From NCBI GenBank assembly GCA_021773565.1, contig JAJFJZ010000022.1, positions 1 to 60,187 of the forward strand: 60,187 nucleotides of DNA, read 5' to 3'. Origin of the DNA: Gammaproteobacteria bacterium (GTDB lineage: Bacteria > Pseudomonadota > Gammaproteobacteria > Pseudomonadales > Azotimanducaceae). A model generated the notes under the pieces. It made no database searches and had not been told where the DNA came from. It saw nothing but the letters and a program-made list of their open reading frames with translations. Shown here piece after piece: positions 49,901 to 58,161 of this stretch (position 1 is the first letter of the stretch; each line of letters begins with the position of its first letter). Made by a program: the position numbers and the translations under genes.

Positions 49901-50396
49901 GATGGGACATACTGGAAGATACGCAGCCATGATCATCGCCGGCGATAACCAGCACACCGCCGTGTGGTGAAGAACCATAGGCGTTACCGTGTTTTAACGC
50001 ATCTCCTGCGCGATCGACTCCGGGACCCTTCCCGTACCAGATAGAGAAAACTCCGTCGACCTCCGCATCAGTGGCGCTCTCTACCTGTTGGGTTCCCAGG
50101 ATCGCGGTAGCAGCCAGGTCTTCGTTAATCGCCGGCATAAAGTTGATGTGGTGTTGGTCCATGAATCGTTGGGCGCGCCACAGTTGCTGATCATATCCGC
50201 CCAGGGGAGAACCGCGATATCCGGAAATGAACCCCGCGGTATTCAAACCTCGCTGTTGGTCGAGTTGGTACTGCATCATGGGCAGGCGAACCAGTGCCTG
50301 GGTGCCGGTGAGAAATACCCTGCCGGTATTTCGCAGATAGCGATCCTCAATATTGTAATCGTCGAGCGGGAAAGCAGTATTGGAAGGATTCATCAT
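46899..50396 (-). CDS. Fused indolepyruvate ferredoxin oxidoreductase
   Basis: A 1165-residue single-chain 2-oxoacid:ferredoxin oxidoreductase that decarboxylates aryl pyruvates to acyl-CoA, feeding electrons to ferredoxin. The N-terminal half is the IorA-like pyrimidine/ThDP region (GFISGYRGSPLGGYDQQLW, then YFCAGCPHN and IGCHFMASWM). A ferredoxin-like Cys cluster follows (CEGCGDCSTQSNC plus CNKDYSCVKGFC), and the C-terminal part is the IorB-like gamma domain (GVGGTGVVTVGALI, FAQKGGAV). This fused form is common in aerobic proteobacteria. Divergent from an Lrp/AsnC regulator; likely function is catabolism of aromatic or branched amino acids after transamination. Confidence 0.92.
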   Translation of the reverse strand: MMNPSNTAFPLDDYNIEDRYLRNTGRVFLTGTQALVRLPMMQYQLDQQRGLNTAGFISGYRGSPLGGYDQQLWRAQRFMDQHHINFMPAINEDLAATAILGTQQVESATDAEVDGVFSIWYGKGPGVDRAGDALKHGNAYGSSPHGGVLVIAGDDHGCVSSSMSHQSDVAFMAFFMPTLNPASVEEYIYYGLYGFAMSRFSGCWVGFKAISETVESAASVDLLELPEFKVPLDYQAPDYGLHYRWPDLPGPQVEARMVAKLDAVRAFARANPIDKKIYDIPGARLGIITTGKGHLDLMEALRLLGVDEQRARELGIDIYKVGMVWPLETEGARAFLRGKNEVLVVEEKRGIIESQLKENLYDYQSDKPSRMVGKYDEHGLALIPWTGELSPSLLAPIVAARIIHEFPQVRFDEVLSSISNSLVELQVPTDVKRTPYFCAGCPHNTSTKVPEGSIALAGIGCHFMASWMNRKTESLVQMGGEGVAWVGKSQFTGKPHVFQNLGEGTYFHSGSLAIRQALAADTNITYKILFNDAVAMTGGQPVDGTISVPAIANQMRAEGVQRIAIVSDEPEKYHEKTLFPISSTFHHRDEMDVLQKELRSVSGVSVLIYDQACAAEKRRKRKRGTYPDPARRIFINEAVCEGCGDCSTQSNCLSIYPLDTELGRKRKIDQSSCNKDYSCVKGFCPSFVTVEGGELKRPRTVSTPKNFADRITALPSPTPARLEEAFDLVVAGVGGTGVVTVGALITMAAHLEGKGASVLDFTGFAQKGGAVISHIRIGSTPSDLHQVRIADSRADAVVACDVVVGTDPRVVRVLAKDRTRILVNHSEVPTGQFVQNRNAQIHMDERLTAIGDAVGIHNLKVVKANALMEQLMGHTVYANVFMLGYAWQQGLVPVSEAALVRAIEINGVNIEENKHAFMWGRLAIEDPQYLDDAASLPEEVSIQLPLDQLIDHRSTLLFQYQNQAYADVYKEIVGKFCAAELTLHKEEQKLSRAVAIYLYKLMAYKDEYEVARLYSNGEFQKKLKAAFQGDYKLSFHLAPPIFNRGLDALGRPKKMRFGAWMLPLFKVLARGKFLRGTSLDPFGWLTERREERAVLEEYQALLQEILSNLRPENLDAAIRCASLPDQIRGYGPIKSAAIADFREHKIQYLHHFHNPASSVQIHNVA

Positions 50397-50453
50397 TGCA
50401 CCCGCATATTTGGAACCAGATCAGGAATTTTATCTATAAAAACGTGATATATG

Positions 50454-50502
50454 CTTTCTTTTATAGAAAGAATAGGGTATTTATTGGAATAATAATCCTA
50501 TT
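50454..50502. promoter_or_regulatory. Paired palindromes between the oxidoreductase and Lrp genes
   Basis: Two inverted repeats fill the divergent promoter region: CTTTCT-TTTAT-AGAAAG (50454-50470), and a 32-base imperfect palindrome (50471-50502) with outer arms AATAGG and CCTATT, where 12 of 15 positions pair. AT-rich palindromes adjoining an Lrp/AsnC gene fit an operator for that regulator acting on both genes. Confidence 0.5.
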
Positions 50503-50529
50503 TTGGCTACAAAAAGTAAATTATATTTC

Positions 50530-50988
50530 ATGGATAAAATAGACAGCCAGATCCTTGGAGCACTGCAGGAAGAGGGACGACTGAGTAATCAGCGTCTGGC
50601 AGCGCTAGTAGGTATTTCAACTGCTGCCTGCTGGAGACGGGTACGAGCCCTGGAAGAGAATGGCACGATAGAAAGGTATGCGGCGCTGCTTAGTCGTCAA
50701 AAATTGGGTCTCAATCTGTGTGCCTTTGTACACGTAACGCTCGCCAGACACGTAAGGGACAGTACTACCACCTTTGAATCTGCGGTAATGGCTCGCCCGG
50801 AAGTGATTGAATGTTTTGCGACGACCGGGGATGCCGATTTTATACTGCGTGTAGTTACCGCAAGTATCGATTCACTGGACAAATTTCTGAGTGATTTTCT
50901 GATCGCCCTGCCACAAATCTCCCAGGTGCGTTCAAATGTTGCACTGCGTGAGCTCAAGCTGGATACCGCTCTACCGCTTGGGTTGTAA
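50530..50988 (+). CDS. Lrp/AsnC-family transcriptional regulator
   Basis: An N-terminal winged helix-turn-helix (DSQILGALQEEGRLSNQRLA, then LVGISTAACWRRVRALE) and a C-terminal RAM ligand-binding domain with FATTGDADFILRVV. 152 residues from ATG 50530; an in-frame TTG at 50503 is less likely. Members sense amino acids. Divergent placement from the indolepyruvate oxidoreductase, with palindromes between, and the sodium-coupled transporter just downstream, suggest it regulates amino acid uptake and breakdown. Confidence 0.92.
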   Translation: MDKIDSQILGALQEEGRLSNQRLAALVGISTAACWRRVRALEENGTIERYAALLSRQKLGLNLCAFVHVTLARHVRDSTTTFESAVMARPEVIECFATTGDADFILRVVTASIDSLDKFLSDFLIALPQISQVRSNVALRELKLDTALPLGL

Positions 50989-51074
50989 GAAATTCAGGGC
51001 CTTGTCCAGCTGATGAATATAAGCGACAACGTGGTACAGTTATTCTCCGAATAAAAATAAAAACAGGACATGTT

Positions 51075-52427
51075 ATGGCCGCTGCACGGGGTGAATTCAG
51101 TTCGAGATTTGGGTTTATTATGGCAGCCGCCGGTTCGGCTGTGGGTTTGGGCAATATATGGGGTTTTCCTACACAGGCCGCCAGCAACGGTGGCGGCGCA
51201 TTTTTAATGGTTTACCTCATACTTGCCTTCTGTATTGCCTATCCGGCTCTGATGGCAGAGCTGATAATAGGCAGGCACGCACACGCTAATGCAGTAGAAG
51301 CGCTCCGGTCGGTATCCAGGGGCCCAATTTCACGGATGTTCGGTGGGGCAACCGGTATTACCGGGCTGATTGTTGCCAGTTTTATATTGAGCTTTTATGT
51401 CATTGTTTCGGGATGGATGATGGCTTTTTGCCTCAATTCTATGCTCACCCTTGCGGGTTTTTCAGAGGCCGCGGCGTGGCTGATTGAATTCAGCCTGCCA
51501 CGCAATCTGTTTTTTATGGGAATATTCATGCTGTTAACGGTTGGCATTATTTCCCGTGGTGTGCAGAGTGGCATCGAAAAGTGGTCTGGCCGCCTTATGC
51601 CGATGTTAATTGTAACTTTGGTATTGCTGGTTCTTTACGTGCTCACGCTGGAGGGTGCTATGGAAGGTCTGAAAGTCTATCTGGTTCCTGATTTCGAACG
51701 GGCTATTTCTCCCTCCCTTATCGTTAAAGCGCTGGGTTCTGCGTTTTTCTCCCTTTCCCTGGGTGTGGGCACCATGCTCGTCTATGGGTCCTACATCAGA
51801 GATGACGAAAACCTGCCGCTGGTTGGCGGAATGGTTACGATGATCGACATTGGCATTGCTGTGATGGCGGGTTTCCTGATCATCCCGGCAATGTACGTGG
51901 CCCAGCATAATGGTGTTGAGATTTTTACCGCAACGGGTGCCTTGATATCTGAAGACACGCTGATATTTACAGTTTTACCTGCACTGTTTCAAACGATGGG
52001 CGTTGCCGGAGTAATCGTTTCCATCGTATTTTTCTTCCTGATGAGTATTGCGGCCCTTACATCGTCTATTTCCATACTGGAAGTTCCGGTGTCGTACACC
52101 ATTGAAAACCACAACATGGGTCGCCAGAAAGCAGTGTGGACAATTGGCGGGGCAGTCGCGGTGCTGAGTACGGTGGTCTTGCTGAATTTCTCCTGGATGT
52201 TTGGCCTTGTTATAGAGGTGAGTACAAGATATTTCCAACCCCTGTTGGGACTTGTCATGTGTGTATTTGCTGGTTGGGTATGGAACAGAAACAGTATTCT
52301 GCAAGAGCTTAAAAAGGGTGATGCTGCTACTGAATCTGGCTGGTTCTGGAAAATCTGGCCGGGCTATGTGCGCACGGTGTGCCCGATCATCATCCTGGTT
52401 GTGTTTGTTAACTATATCTGGGCCTAG
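51075..52427 (+). CDS. Sodium-dependent transporter (neurotransmitter:sodium symporter family)
   Basis: A LeuT-fold symporter of about 11-12 helices. The unwound helix 1 carries AAAGSAVGLGNIWGFP; in LeuT-like members the residue after the Trp or Leu is the gate Arg (RFP), here Gly. Helix 6 and other family segments are present (GAFLMVYLILAFCIAYPALM; SLSLGVGTMLVYGSY). Such transporters import amino acids with Na+. It lies 86 bases after the Lrp-like gene. With the divergent indolepyruvate oxidoreductase it suggests uptake and catabolism of an aromatic or branched amino acid. Confidence 0.92.
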   Translation: MAAARGEFSSRFGFIMAAAGSAVGLGNIWGFPTQAASNGGGAFLMVYLILAFCIAYPALMAELIIGRHAHANAVEALRSVSRGPISRMFGGATGITGLIVASFILSFYVIVSGWMMAFCLNSMLTLAGFSEAAAWLIEFSLPRNLFFMGIFMLLTVGIISRGVQSGIEKWSGRLMPMLIVTLVLLVLYVLTLEGAMEGLKVYLVPDFERAISPSLIVKALGSAFFSLSLGVGTMLVYGSYIRDDENLPLVGGMVTMIDIGIAVMAGFLIIPAMYVAQHNGVEIFTATGALISEDTLIFTVLPALFQTMGVAGVIVSIVFFFLMSIAALTSSISILEVPVSYTIENHNMGRQKAVWTIGGAVAVLSTVVLLNFSWMFGLVIEVSTRYFQPLLGLVMCVFAGWVWNRNSILQELKKGDAATESGWFWKIWPGYVRTVCPIIILVVFVNYIWA

Positions 52428-52440
52428 TTAAAAAAAGAGT

Positions 52441-53673
52441 TTAAGAAAGAGTTGAAGCAGCAGTGGAGGCGCGAACAATCAGGTAAGCAGCTACACAGCC
52501 GATCAAACACATTCCCGCGATTGCCAGGTAGATGTACTGGTACCCCGTTTCACCGGGGTACTGGTCCAGCAGAACGCCACCCAGTAAAGGCATGTAGATG
52601 TCCGGTGTAAACCCTACTGCAGACACAACACCTGCCGCTGTACCGGTAAGGGCAGGTTTTATGCCACCCTCTTCAAGCAGCGCAAAATAAATACCTCTTA
52701 AGGCAAACACGGTCAGGCTCGAGATACCAACAACCAACAACATTGGGACAAGGTTCTGACTACCGCCCGGCAAAATGGCAAATACAAAAAAACTGAGCAT
52801 TGTGACCAGGAGAAGGCCAAACACGGTTTTGGAAATTCCGAAAGCATCACCTAAAAAACCTGCTGCGAGAGCAGCCAAAGGCTTGAGCCACATTTTTCCA
52901 ACGCCTACTGCTGCTCCTGCTACCACACTCAGCATAAACACATCGGAAGAATAGGCTGCGAAGTAGAAGGTACCCCAATAGGCACTGTAGGCCGTAAGAA
53001 CCACTATCGAGATTAGCCACACACCGGGCATTTTAAGGACTTCCAGTACCTCGGCCAATCCTACCCGGATCACACCGGTTTCTTCCAATGCTTCTGATTC
53101 ATCGTTGAGTACTACCCAGGCCAGAATGGCGAGCACAATATTGATGGTTGCAAAGCCGTTGATGACTGCTGATAAGGCATAACTATCACTTCCCAGTGCC
53201 GCAAAAAGTGCAAGTAGCAGGCTGGAACTGGTTACCTCGGAAAAACCCCGGCCCGATTCCAGAATTCCAAAAGCACGACCCTGTTCGTCTACGGATGCCC
53301 AGTTGCGGGTGGCTTTGATCATCGCGCTCCAGAACAACAGGCTTATTGTTGCGCCCCAAAAAGCGTGAATGGCAATGCTGATTGCATAGCTTGGGTAAGT
53401 TGAAAACCATATTCCGCCCAGGCCCGTTGCGAATAAAGAGGCAGCCATGAGTTTGCGGGGAGAGTAACGATCTGCGATCCAGCCACCTGGAAAATAGGTG
53501 ATGAGGGAAAAAGCTCCAAAAACACTCATCAATACGCCCATCTGGGTATTGTCGTATTTGAGAGCTTCCTGCACCGGTATGTAATATACCTCCCTTAAGA
53601 AAGGCAGCATAAATATGATGCCGCCCGAAAAGCAGAGGATAAACATAGTGAGCCAACGTCTTACCGGATTCAT
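52441..53673 (-). CDS. MFS transporter
   Basis: Twelve predicted helices in two six-helix halves, with the major-facilitator loop motif GGWIADRYSPRKLM between helices 2 and 3 and a matching second-half element. The organisation resembles the glycerol-3-phosphate/anion-type or general organic-acid transporters. I chose ATG 53673 (411 residues), where the first helix follows at once; the frame extends to a TTG at 53721. The substrate is unknown. Converges on the sodium symporter gene. Confidence 0.87.
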   Translation of the reverse strand: MNPVRRWLTMFILCFSGGIIFMLPFLREVYYIPVQEALKYDNTQMGVLMSVFGAFSLITYFPGGWIADRYSPRKLMAASLFATGLGGIWFSTYPSYAISIAIHAFWGATISLLFWSAMIKATRNWASVDEQGRAFGILESGRGFSEVTSSSLLLALFAALGSDSYALSAVINGFATINIVLAILAWVVLNDESEALEETGVIRVGLAEVLEVLKMPGVWLISIVVLTAYSAYWGTFYFAAYSSDVFMLSVVAGAAVGVGKMWLKPLAALAAGFLGDAFGISKTVFGLLLVTMLSFFVFAILPGGSQNLVPMLLVVGISSLTVFALRGIYFALLEEGGIKPALTGTAAGVVSAVGFTPDIYMPLLGGVLLDQYPGETGYQYIYLAIAGMCLIGCVAAYLIVRASTAASTLS

Positions 53674-53928
53674 AACAAAAATCAGTAGTTCGGTGCTTTG
53701 AGTATAGGGGATAGTTGGCAAGAAGTTCGAGCAGGACGGCGCTTAGGCCTGCATATTATTTGCAGGAGTCCCTATATGAAGATTAGTACTTATCGCTTGG
53801 GAAACCGGAGCGTTATGATGTGGTTGGGACATCGAGTCCAGCAACATCATTTAGTCGATGAATATATTATTCTGATGAGCAGGTTGCAGCGATTCGATGT
53901 CCTTTTCCTTTTCATTTTTTCGGGGTGC

Positions 53929-55560
53929 TTAACTTCCGTAGTTTGCCGGCATAAGAAATTCGAATGGAGATGCCTCGCTGCCTTTCTCGCAGACTACCTC
54001 TATAACCACGGGGCCCATTTCTGACTGTTTTATTGCTGTCTGAAGCGTGGATTTGAGTTCGCTGTGGTCTATCACTCTGTGCGCGGTGGCGCCAAAACTC
54101 TCCGCCAGTTTCACAAAATCAGGGTTTTGCAGATCGGAACCGTAAGCGTTTCCCTGGTAAAGGTTTATCTGGTCCCGGCGTACATTTCCGAATGCGCTAT
54201 TGTTAAAGATAATGGTGACCAGGCCGATATTGTATTGGACGGCGGTCGCCAGCTCCTGTACGCCAAACATAAAACCGCCATCACCGGTGATGGAAATCAC
54301 CACTTTCTCGGGGTTGGCAGATTTCACCCCCAAAGCTGTCTGGAAGCCGTGTCCCAGGTTTCCCTGATATCCACAGGTCACAAACTTGCGCGGCTCATAT
54401 ACAGGGAAGCCAAACCAGGCAGTAAAACCAACCTGGCATATTTCTTCTACTAAAAAACCGTCTCGTGGCAATACTTCGCGAATGGTATTCAGAAAACCCA
54501 TTTGCGGCTGTACCTTTTGAATTTCTTGCCAGCTTTCTGCTTTAACCCGCTCAAACTCAGCTTCTCTGGAAGCTGGCGAAATAAAATTTTGCTGCAGTTC
54601 CAGCAACAGTGCACGCATACCCAGGCGGGCATCAGAGAGTATTGAGACGTCTCCCCGGAGTCGAACCATCTGGGTAGGGTCTATATCAATACGAATCAGA
54701 GCCTGGTTGGCAATACCTTCCTGCCAACGAAACGCTGGCAATTCCAGACGTGTGCCAACACCGATCATTAGATCGATTTCATCGTACATTTTATACCCGG
54801 CAGCGCAGTTAAAGCCGTAAGGAGACTCATCGCTAACCAGTCCACGCCCACCGCGAAACGAGACCACTGGTGCCTGAATTAGCCTGGCAAGCTCCAGCAC
54901 TTCCTGTTGCGCACCTATTGCGCCACTGCCTACCATTAGCATCGGGTTTTTTGCCTTACGAATCAGGTCTGCAGCTTTTGAAATTCTCGCTGGTTCCGGA
55001 GATATTTCGGGCCTTGGAAAATTCGGGAACTCCATGGTGACGTCTCGGGTCTGACCCAGAATGTCTGCCGGAATTTCCACTGCAACGGGTTGTATTCTGC
55101 CACTGGTCAGGTTCTTGAAAGCAGAAGCCATCACCGAGGGCGTATCCGCCGCATGGTCGATGCGCGCAGCCCACTTTGTAAGGCTGCGCAAAGTATTCAA
55201 CTGGTCTGGCAACTCATGCAGCATACCGTGCCCGACACCAATAAATTCGCTGGGAATCTGGCCTGTAATACACAGGACAGGGGCATTGTGGGCAGTGCAC
55301 AAAGCAGCCGTTGTATTCAAAACTCCGGGTCCCGGAACAACGCAATAAACGCCAACGCGGCCGGTCGCTTTTGCGTATCCATACGCCATGTAAGCAGCAC
55401 CCTGTTCGTGTCTGCTACAAATTAGCCTGATTTCACCTTTTCTGAGCGAAAGTGCCTCAAAAAACGCATAGGTCTGTGCACCCGGCAGGCCGAATATGGT
55501 ATCGACGCCGTGATCAATCAGGGACTGAACTATCGCGTCGGCACAGGTCATTGGGTTCAT
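53929..55560 (-). CDS. Thiamine diphosphate-dependent enzyme, acetolactate-synthase-like
   Basis: Three-domain ThDP enzyme of 543 residues. The cofactor-activating Glu52 is in RHEQGAAYMAYGYA, the middle domain is the TPP_enzyme_M type, and the Mg/ThDP motif is ITGDGGFMFGVQELATA through the IIFNNSAFGN segment about 25 residues on. It resembles acetolactate synthase and also benzoylformate decarboxylase-, sulfoacetaldehyde- or oxalyl-type relatives; no small regulatory subunit gene follows, so true branched-chain biosynthesis is less likely. The substrate is open. Divergent from the LLM-class gene. Confidence 0.87.
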   Translation of the reverse strand: MNPMTCADAIVQSLIDHGVDTIFGLPGAQTYAFFEALSLRKGEIRLICSRHEQGAAYMAYGYAKATGRVGVYCVVPGPGVLNTTAALCTAHNAPVLCITGQIPSEFIGVGHGMLHELPDQLNTLRSLTKWAARIDHAADTPSVMASAFKNLTSGRIQPVAVEIPADILGQTRDVTMEFPNFPRPEISPEPARISKAADLIRKAKNPMLMVGSGAIGAQQEVLELARLIQAPVVSFRGGRGLVSDESPYGFNCAAGYKMYDEIDLMIGVGTRLELPAFRWQEGIANQALIRIDIDPTQMVRLRGDVSILSDARLGMRALLLELQQNFISPASREAEFERVKAESWQEIQKVQPQMGFLNTIREVLPRDGFLVEEICQVGFTAWFGFPVYEPRKFVTCGYQGNLGHGFQTALGVKSANPEKVVISITGDGGFMFGVQELATAVQYNIGLVTIIFNNSAFGNVRRDQINLYQGNAYGSDLQNPDFVKLAESFGATAHRVIDHSELKSTLQTAIKQSEMGPVVIEVVCEKGSEASPFEFLMPANYGS

Positions 55561-55684
55561 GGTTTAAAATACCTTTTTGGTAATTGTTAAATGCAGGTTG
55601 ACTGGAACAAGCACTGGACTATAGGGTTTTCTATCAATGCTTATTCAGCAATTCGAATATTACGCAGACAGAAAGGAGCTTATT

Positions 55685-56605
55685 GTGAAAGTTGGCATAA
55701 ATGGTACGGGATTGGTGCAGAAGGCGTCCATTGATTTAATTACCAAAGATGCGCAGCGTGCAGTAGATGACGGATTTTCAAGTTATTGGTTGGCAGAACA
55801 CCCAACGGGTGGCCTGGATGCTATGACGGTGCTTACTGTGGTGGGGTTAAATGTCGCAAATATTGAACTGGGAACTGCCATTATTCCAACATTTCCGCGT
55901 CATCCTATGGTATTGGCCGGACAGGTGCACACCTTGCTAAATGCGATTGGAAACCGCTTCACCCTGGGCATTGGATTATCCCATCAAGGTATGATGCAAT
56001 CATTGGGAATACCCTTTGAGCGACCTATCCGGCATTTAAGAGAGTATTTGAGTGTGTTGAACCCTTTAATAAACGAAGGCCGCGTTTCTTTTCAGGGTGA
56101 AATGATATCTTGTGACGCCCAGACCTTCTTTCGTCCCACTAAGCCCACCCCTGTAGTAGTTGCAGCGCTGGGACCACAGGCATTGAAAGTTGCCGGACAG
56201 CTTGCCGATGGCACAACATTGGCCTGGGTTGGTCCACGTACGGTCCGGGAACATATAGTGCCCCGCATTAGTGAAGCTGCTGCAAATGCCGGACGGCCGG
56301 CGCTGAGGATAATCGCCACTTTGCCTGTGTGCGTCACAGAAGATGAAGCGCGTGTGAGAAGTATGATTGCCGATACTTTGAAGTTGTATGGGCAACTTCC
56401 ATCCTATAAAGCGATGTTCGAACGGGAAGGGCTTGATGGCCCGGGAGATCTTGCTATCGTTGGCAGCATAGCAAAAGTAGATGACAGTTTGGCTGAACTG
56501 GCTGAAGCAGGGGTAACTGATTTTGCAGCCTCAGAATTTACCAGCAATGATAATGAACGCACGCAAACCCGCGATTTGTTAAAAAAATGGGCACAGCTGG
56601 CGTAA
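55685..56605 (+). CDS. LLM-class (luciferase-like) oxidoreductase, possibly F420-dependent
   Basis: A luciferase-like monooxygenase TIM barrel: VGINGTGLVQKASIDLI at the start, SYWLAEHPTGGLD, TAIIPTFPRHPMVLA, then RFTLGIGLSHQ (the flavin-phosphate region) and VVAALGPQALKVAGQLADG. It resembles F420-dependent members annotated mainly in actinobacteria, though FMN is an alternative cofactor. I start at GTG 55685 (306 residues) because AAAGGAG lies 7 bases upstream; the frame extends to 55637. The substrate is unknown. It is followed after 30 bases by a GST gene. Confidence 0.83.
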   Translation: MKVGINGTGLVQKASIDLITKDAQRAVDDGFSSYWLAEHPTGGLDAMTVLTVVGLNVANIELGTAIIPTFPRHPMVLAGQVHTLLNAIGNRFTLGIGLSHQGMMQSLGIPFERPIRHLREYLSVLNPLINEGRVSFQGEMISCDAQTFFRPTKPTPVVVAALGPQALKVAGQLADGTTLAWVGPRTVREHIVPRISEAAANAGRPALRIIATLPVCVTEDEARVRSMIADTLKLYGQLPSYKAMFEREGLDGPGDLAIVGSIAKVDDSLAELAEAGVTDFAASEFTSNDNERTQTRDLLKKWAQLA

Positions 56606-56635
56606 CAAATAGAATAAAATAGAAAAGGAAAGTAC

Positions 56636-57265
56636 GTGAAACTATACACACACCCCACCGCACCAAACCCCAGGCGGGTACACGTTTTTTTGTCTGAGAA
56701 GAATATTGAGGTTGAGCGAATTACCGTTGACCTGCAGACGGGAGAACACAAGTCACCCGAATTTATTCAAAAAAATTCCCATGGGCAAATACCGGTGCTC
56801 GAGTTGGATGACGGATCATATCTGTCAGAGTCAATCGCTATTTGTCGCTACTTTGAGGCACTACACCCCATGCCTACCATGTTTGGTTCTACGCCGAAAG
56901 ATATTGGCCGAATAGACATGCACTTGCGTAGAACCGAACTCATGCTGATGCGAAATATAGGGGTATCCTGGGTGAATGGACCGATCGTCGCCAAAATGGC
57001 GGCGGGCAGGTTTGTCCAGATACCTGAAGCGAAAGAACAAAGTGATGCAGCAGTAAACGCCTACTATCAAAAAATGGATGGTGAACTGGCAGGGCGCAAA
57101 ATGATAGCCGGTGATGACTACAGCATTGCGGATATTACCGCGATGTGTGCAATTGATTTTGCAGAACAGTTGGTTGGGCTAAAACCAGACATTGAACTGG
57201 AACATCTGGCCAGATGGCGTGGGGAAGTGGCCAATCGACCCAGCGCCCGGCAGAACCCGCTCTGA
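56636..57265 (+). CDS. Glutathione S-transferase
   Basis: A cytosolic GST of 209 residues: MKLYTHPTAPNPRRVHVFLSE (N-terminal thioredoxin domain with Pro-rich start), GQIPVLELDDGSYLSESIAI (cis-Pro and glutathione-binding Glu-Ser), and a C-terminal helical domain with the YSIADITAMCAIDFA signature helix. It follows the LLM gene by 30 bases and may be co-transcribed. It may conjugate or reduce electrophiles from the pathway served by its neighbours; that is a guess. Confidence 0.9.
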   Translation: MKLYTHPTAPNPRRVHVFLSEKNIEVERITVDLQTGEHKSPEFIQKNSHGQIPVLELDDGSYLSESIAICRYFEALHPMPTMFGSTPKDIGRIDMHLRRTELMLMRNIGVSWVNGPIVAKMAAGRFVQIPEAKEQSDAAVNAYYQKMDGELAGRKMIAGDDYSIADITAMCAIDFAEQLVGLKPDIELEHLARWRGEVANRPSARQNPL

Positions 57266-57326
57266 CCATACGCGGGCCTATACTCTGGTAAACGTTTGGT
57301 CAAAGTAAACCAGGCTGTCCGGCTTG

Positions 57327-58154
57327 TTACTGCCAGGAACAGGGAATGGGGTGACCTGCCGCACCCATTAACATCCCTACCAGCATACCCCTTGCCGCGC
57401 TATCGCCACCGGCTTTTGCGTTCGCTATAATGGCATCCGCATAATTGTCGTAGGTGCACAACAAGTGAATGCTTCCTTCCAGCGCGCCCTTTATGTCACA
57501 GGCAGGGCCGAATTTACGGATGGTGTCAGAACTTGCCTGACCCCTGCTCGCCAGTGCCGCGTCAAACGCGTTCCTTAAAAGCGGGTCAATTTTTGAACTC
57601 AGCAGTGCCTGATTAATGCCCGATCCTTCCACAATGTCTGACAGAACACAGGCGAAATATTTTGCTGCGGCCAAAACCGGCGGAGAGTTGTGGGTAAATC
57701 GGACGAAACTTTCCACAGACTCCAGAAAATTGCCCTTATCCCTGCTTACCAGCAGTAAAGGAGCAATACGCCCGATTATTGACAAGTCACTGGAGCTAGC
57801 TCCGGTTACGGCACCAGGGTCCTGGTCGAGGACCTTTAAGGTTTCCCGACTGGAGCTATCGATATAGCCGGTATATGACAACATTTTGCCTTTCCAGAAT
57901 TTGGTGTACTCGGCGATATCGAAAACACCACGCTCCAGCACATGTTCGTACAACCATAAACCGTGGTCTCCGTAGTGCGTATGGTCACCCCTTTTTTTGC
58001 CTTTGTGCCATTTTGCCCGGGGGGCATTCAGTACTTGCCAGTTGATTTCCAGAACATCCAGCAGGTCCCAGTCGTAAATCCAGTGCACACCAAGACAATA
58101 GGCATCCGCGGCGAATGCCGCCTGAATAGAGTTATTAATTGCGTTAGTGTTCAT
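57327..58154 (-). CDS. ADP-ribosylglycohydrolase-fold protein, catalytic motifs degenerate
   Basis: The N-terminal helix IQAAFAADAYCLGVHWIYD and the C-terminal NAKAGGDSAARGMLVGMLMG with IPCSW match the ADP-ribosylglycohydrolase (ARH/DraG) family. The metal sites are changed, however: the usual TDDT after the first Gly stretch is replaced by YGDHGL (in HTHYGDHGLWLYE) and the C-terminal GGDTDT is GGDSAA. It may therefore not bind two Mg2+ or cleave ADP-ribosyl bonds in the normal way. Start ATG 58154 gives 276 residues; ATG 58184 would overlap the creatininase-like gene. Last of a three-gene minus-strand cluster. Confidence 0.78.
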   Translation of the reverse strand: MNTNAINNSIQAAFAADAYCLGVHWIYDWDLLDVLEINWQVLNAPRAKWHKGKKRGDHTHYGDHGLWLYEHVLERGVFDIAEYTKFWKGKMLSYTGYIDSSSRETLKVLDQDPGAVTGASSSDLSIIGRIAPLLLVSRDKGNFLESVESFVRFTHNSPPVLAAAKYFACVLSDIVEGSGINQALLSSKIDPLLRNAFDAALASRGQASSDTIRKFGPACDIKGALEGSIHLLCTYDNYADAIIANAKAGGDSAARGMLVGMLMGAAGHPIPCSWQ

Positions 58155-58161
58155 TGACGTT

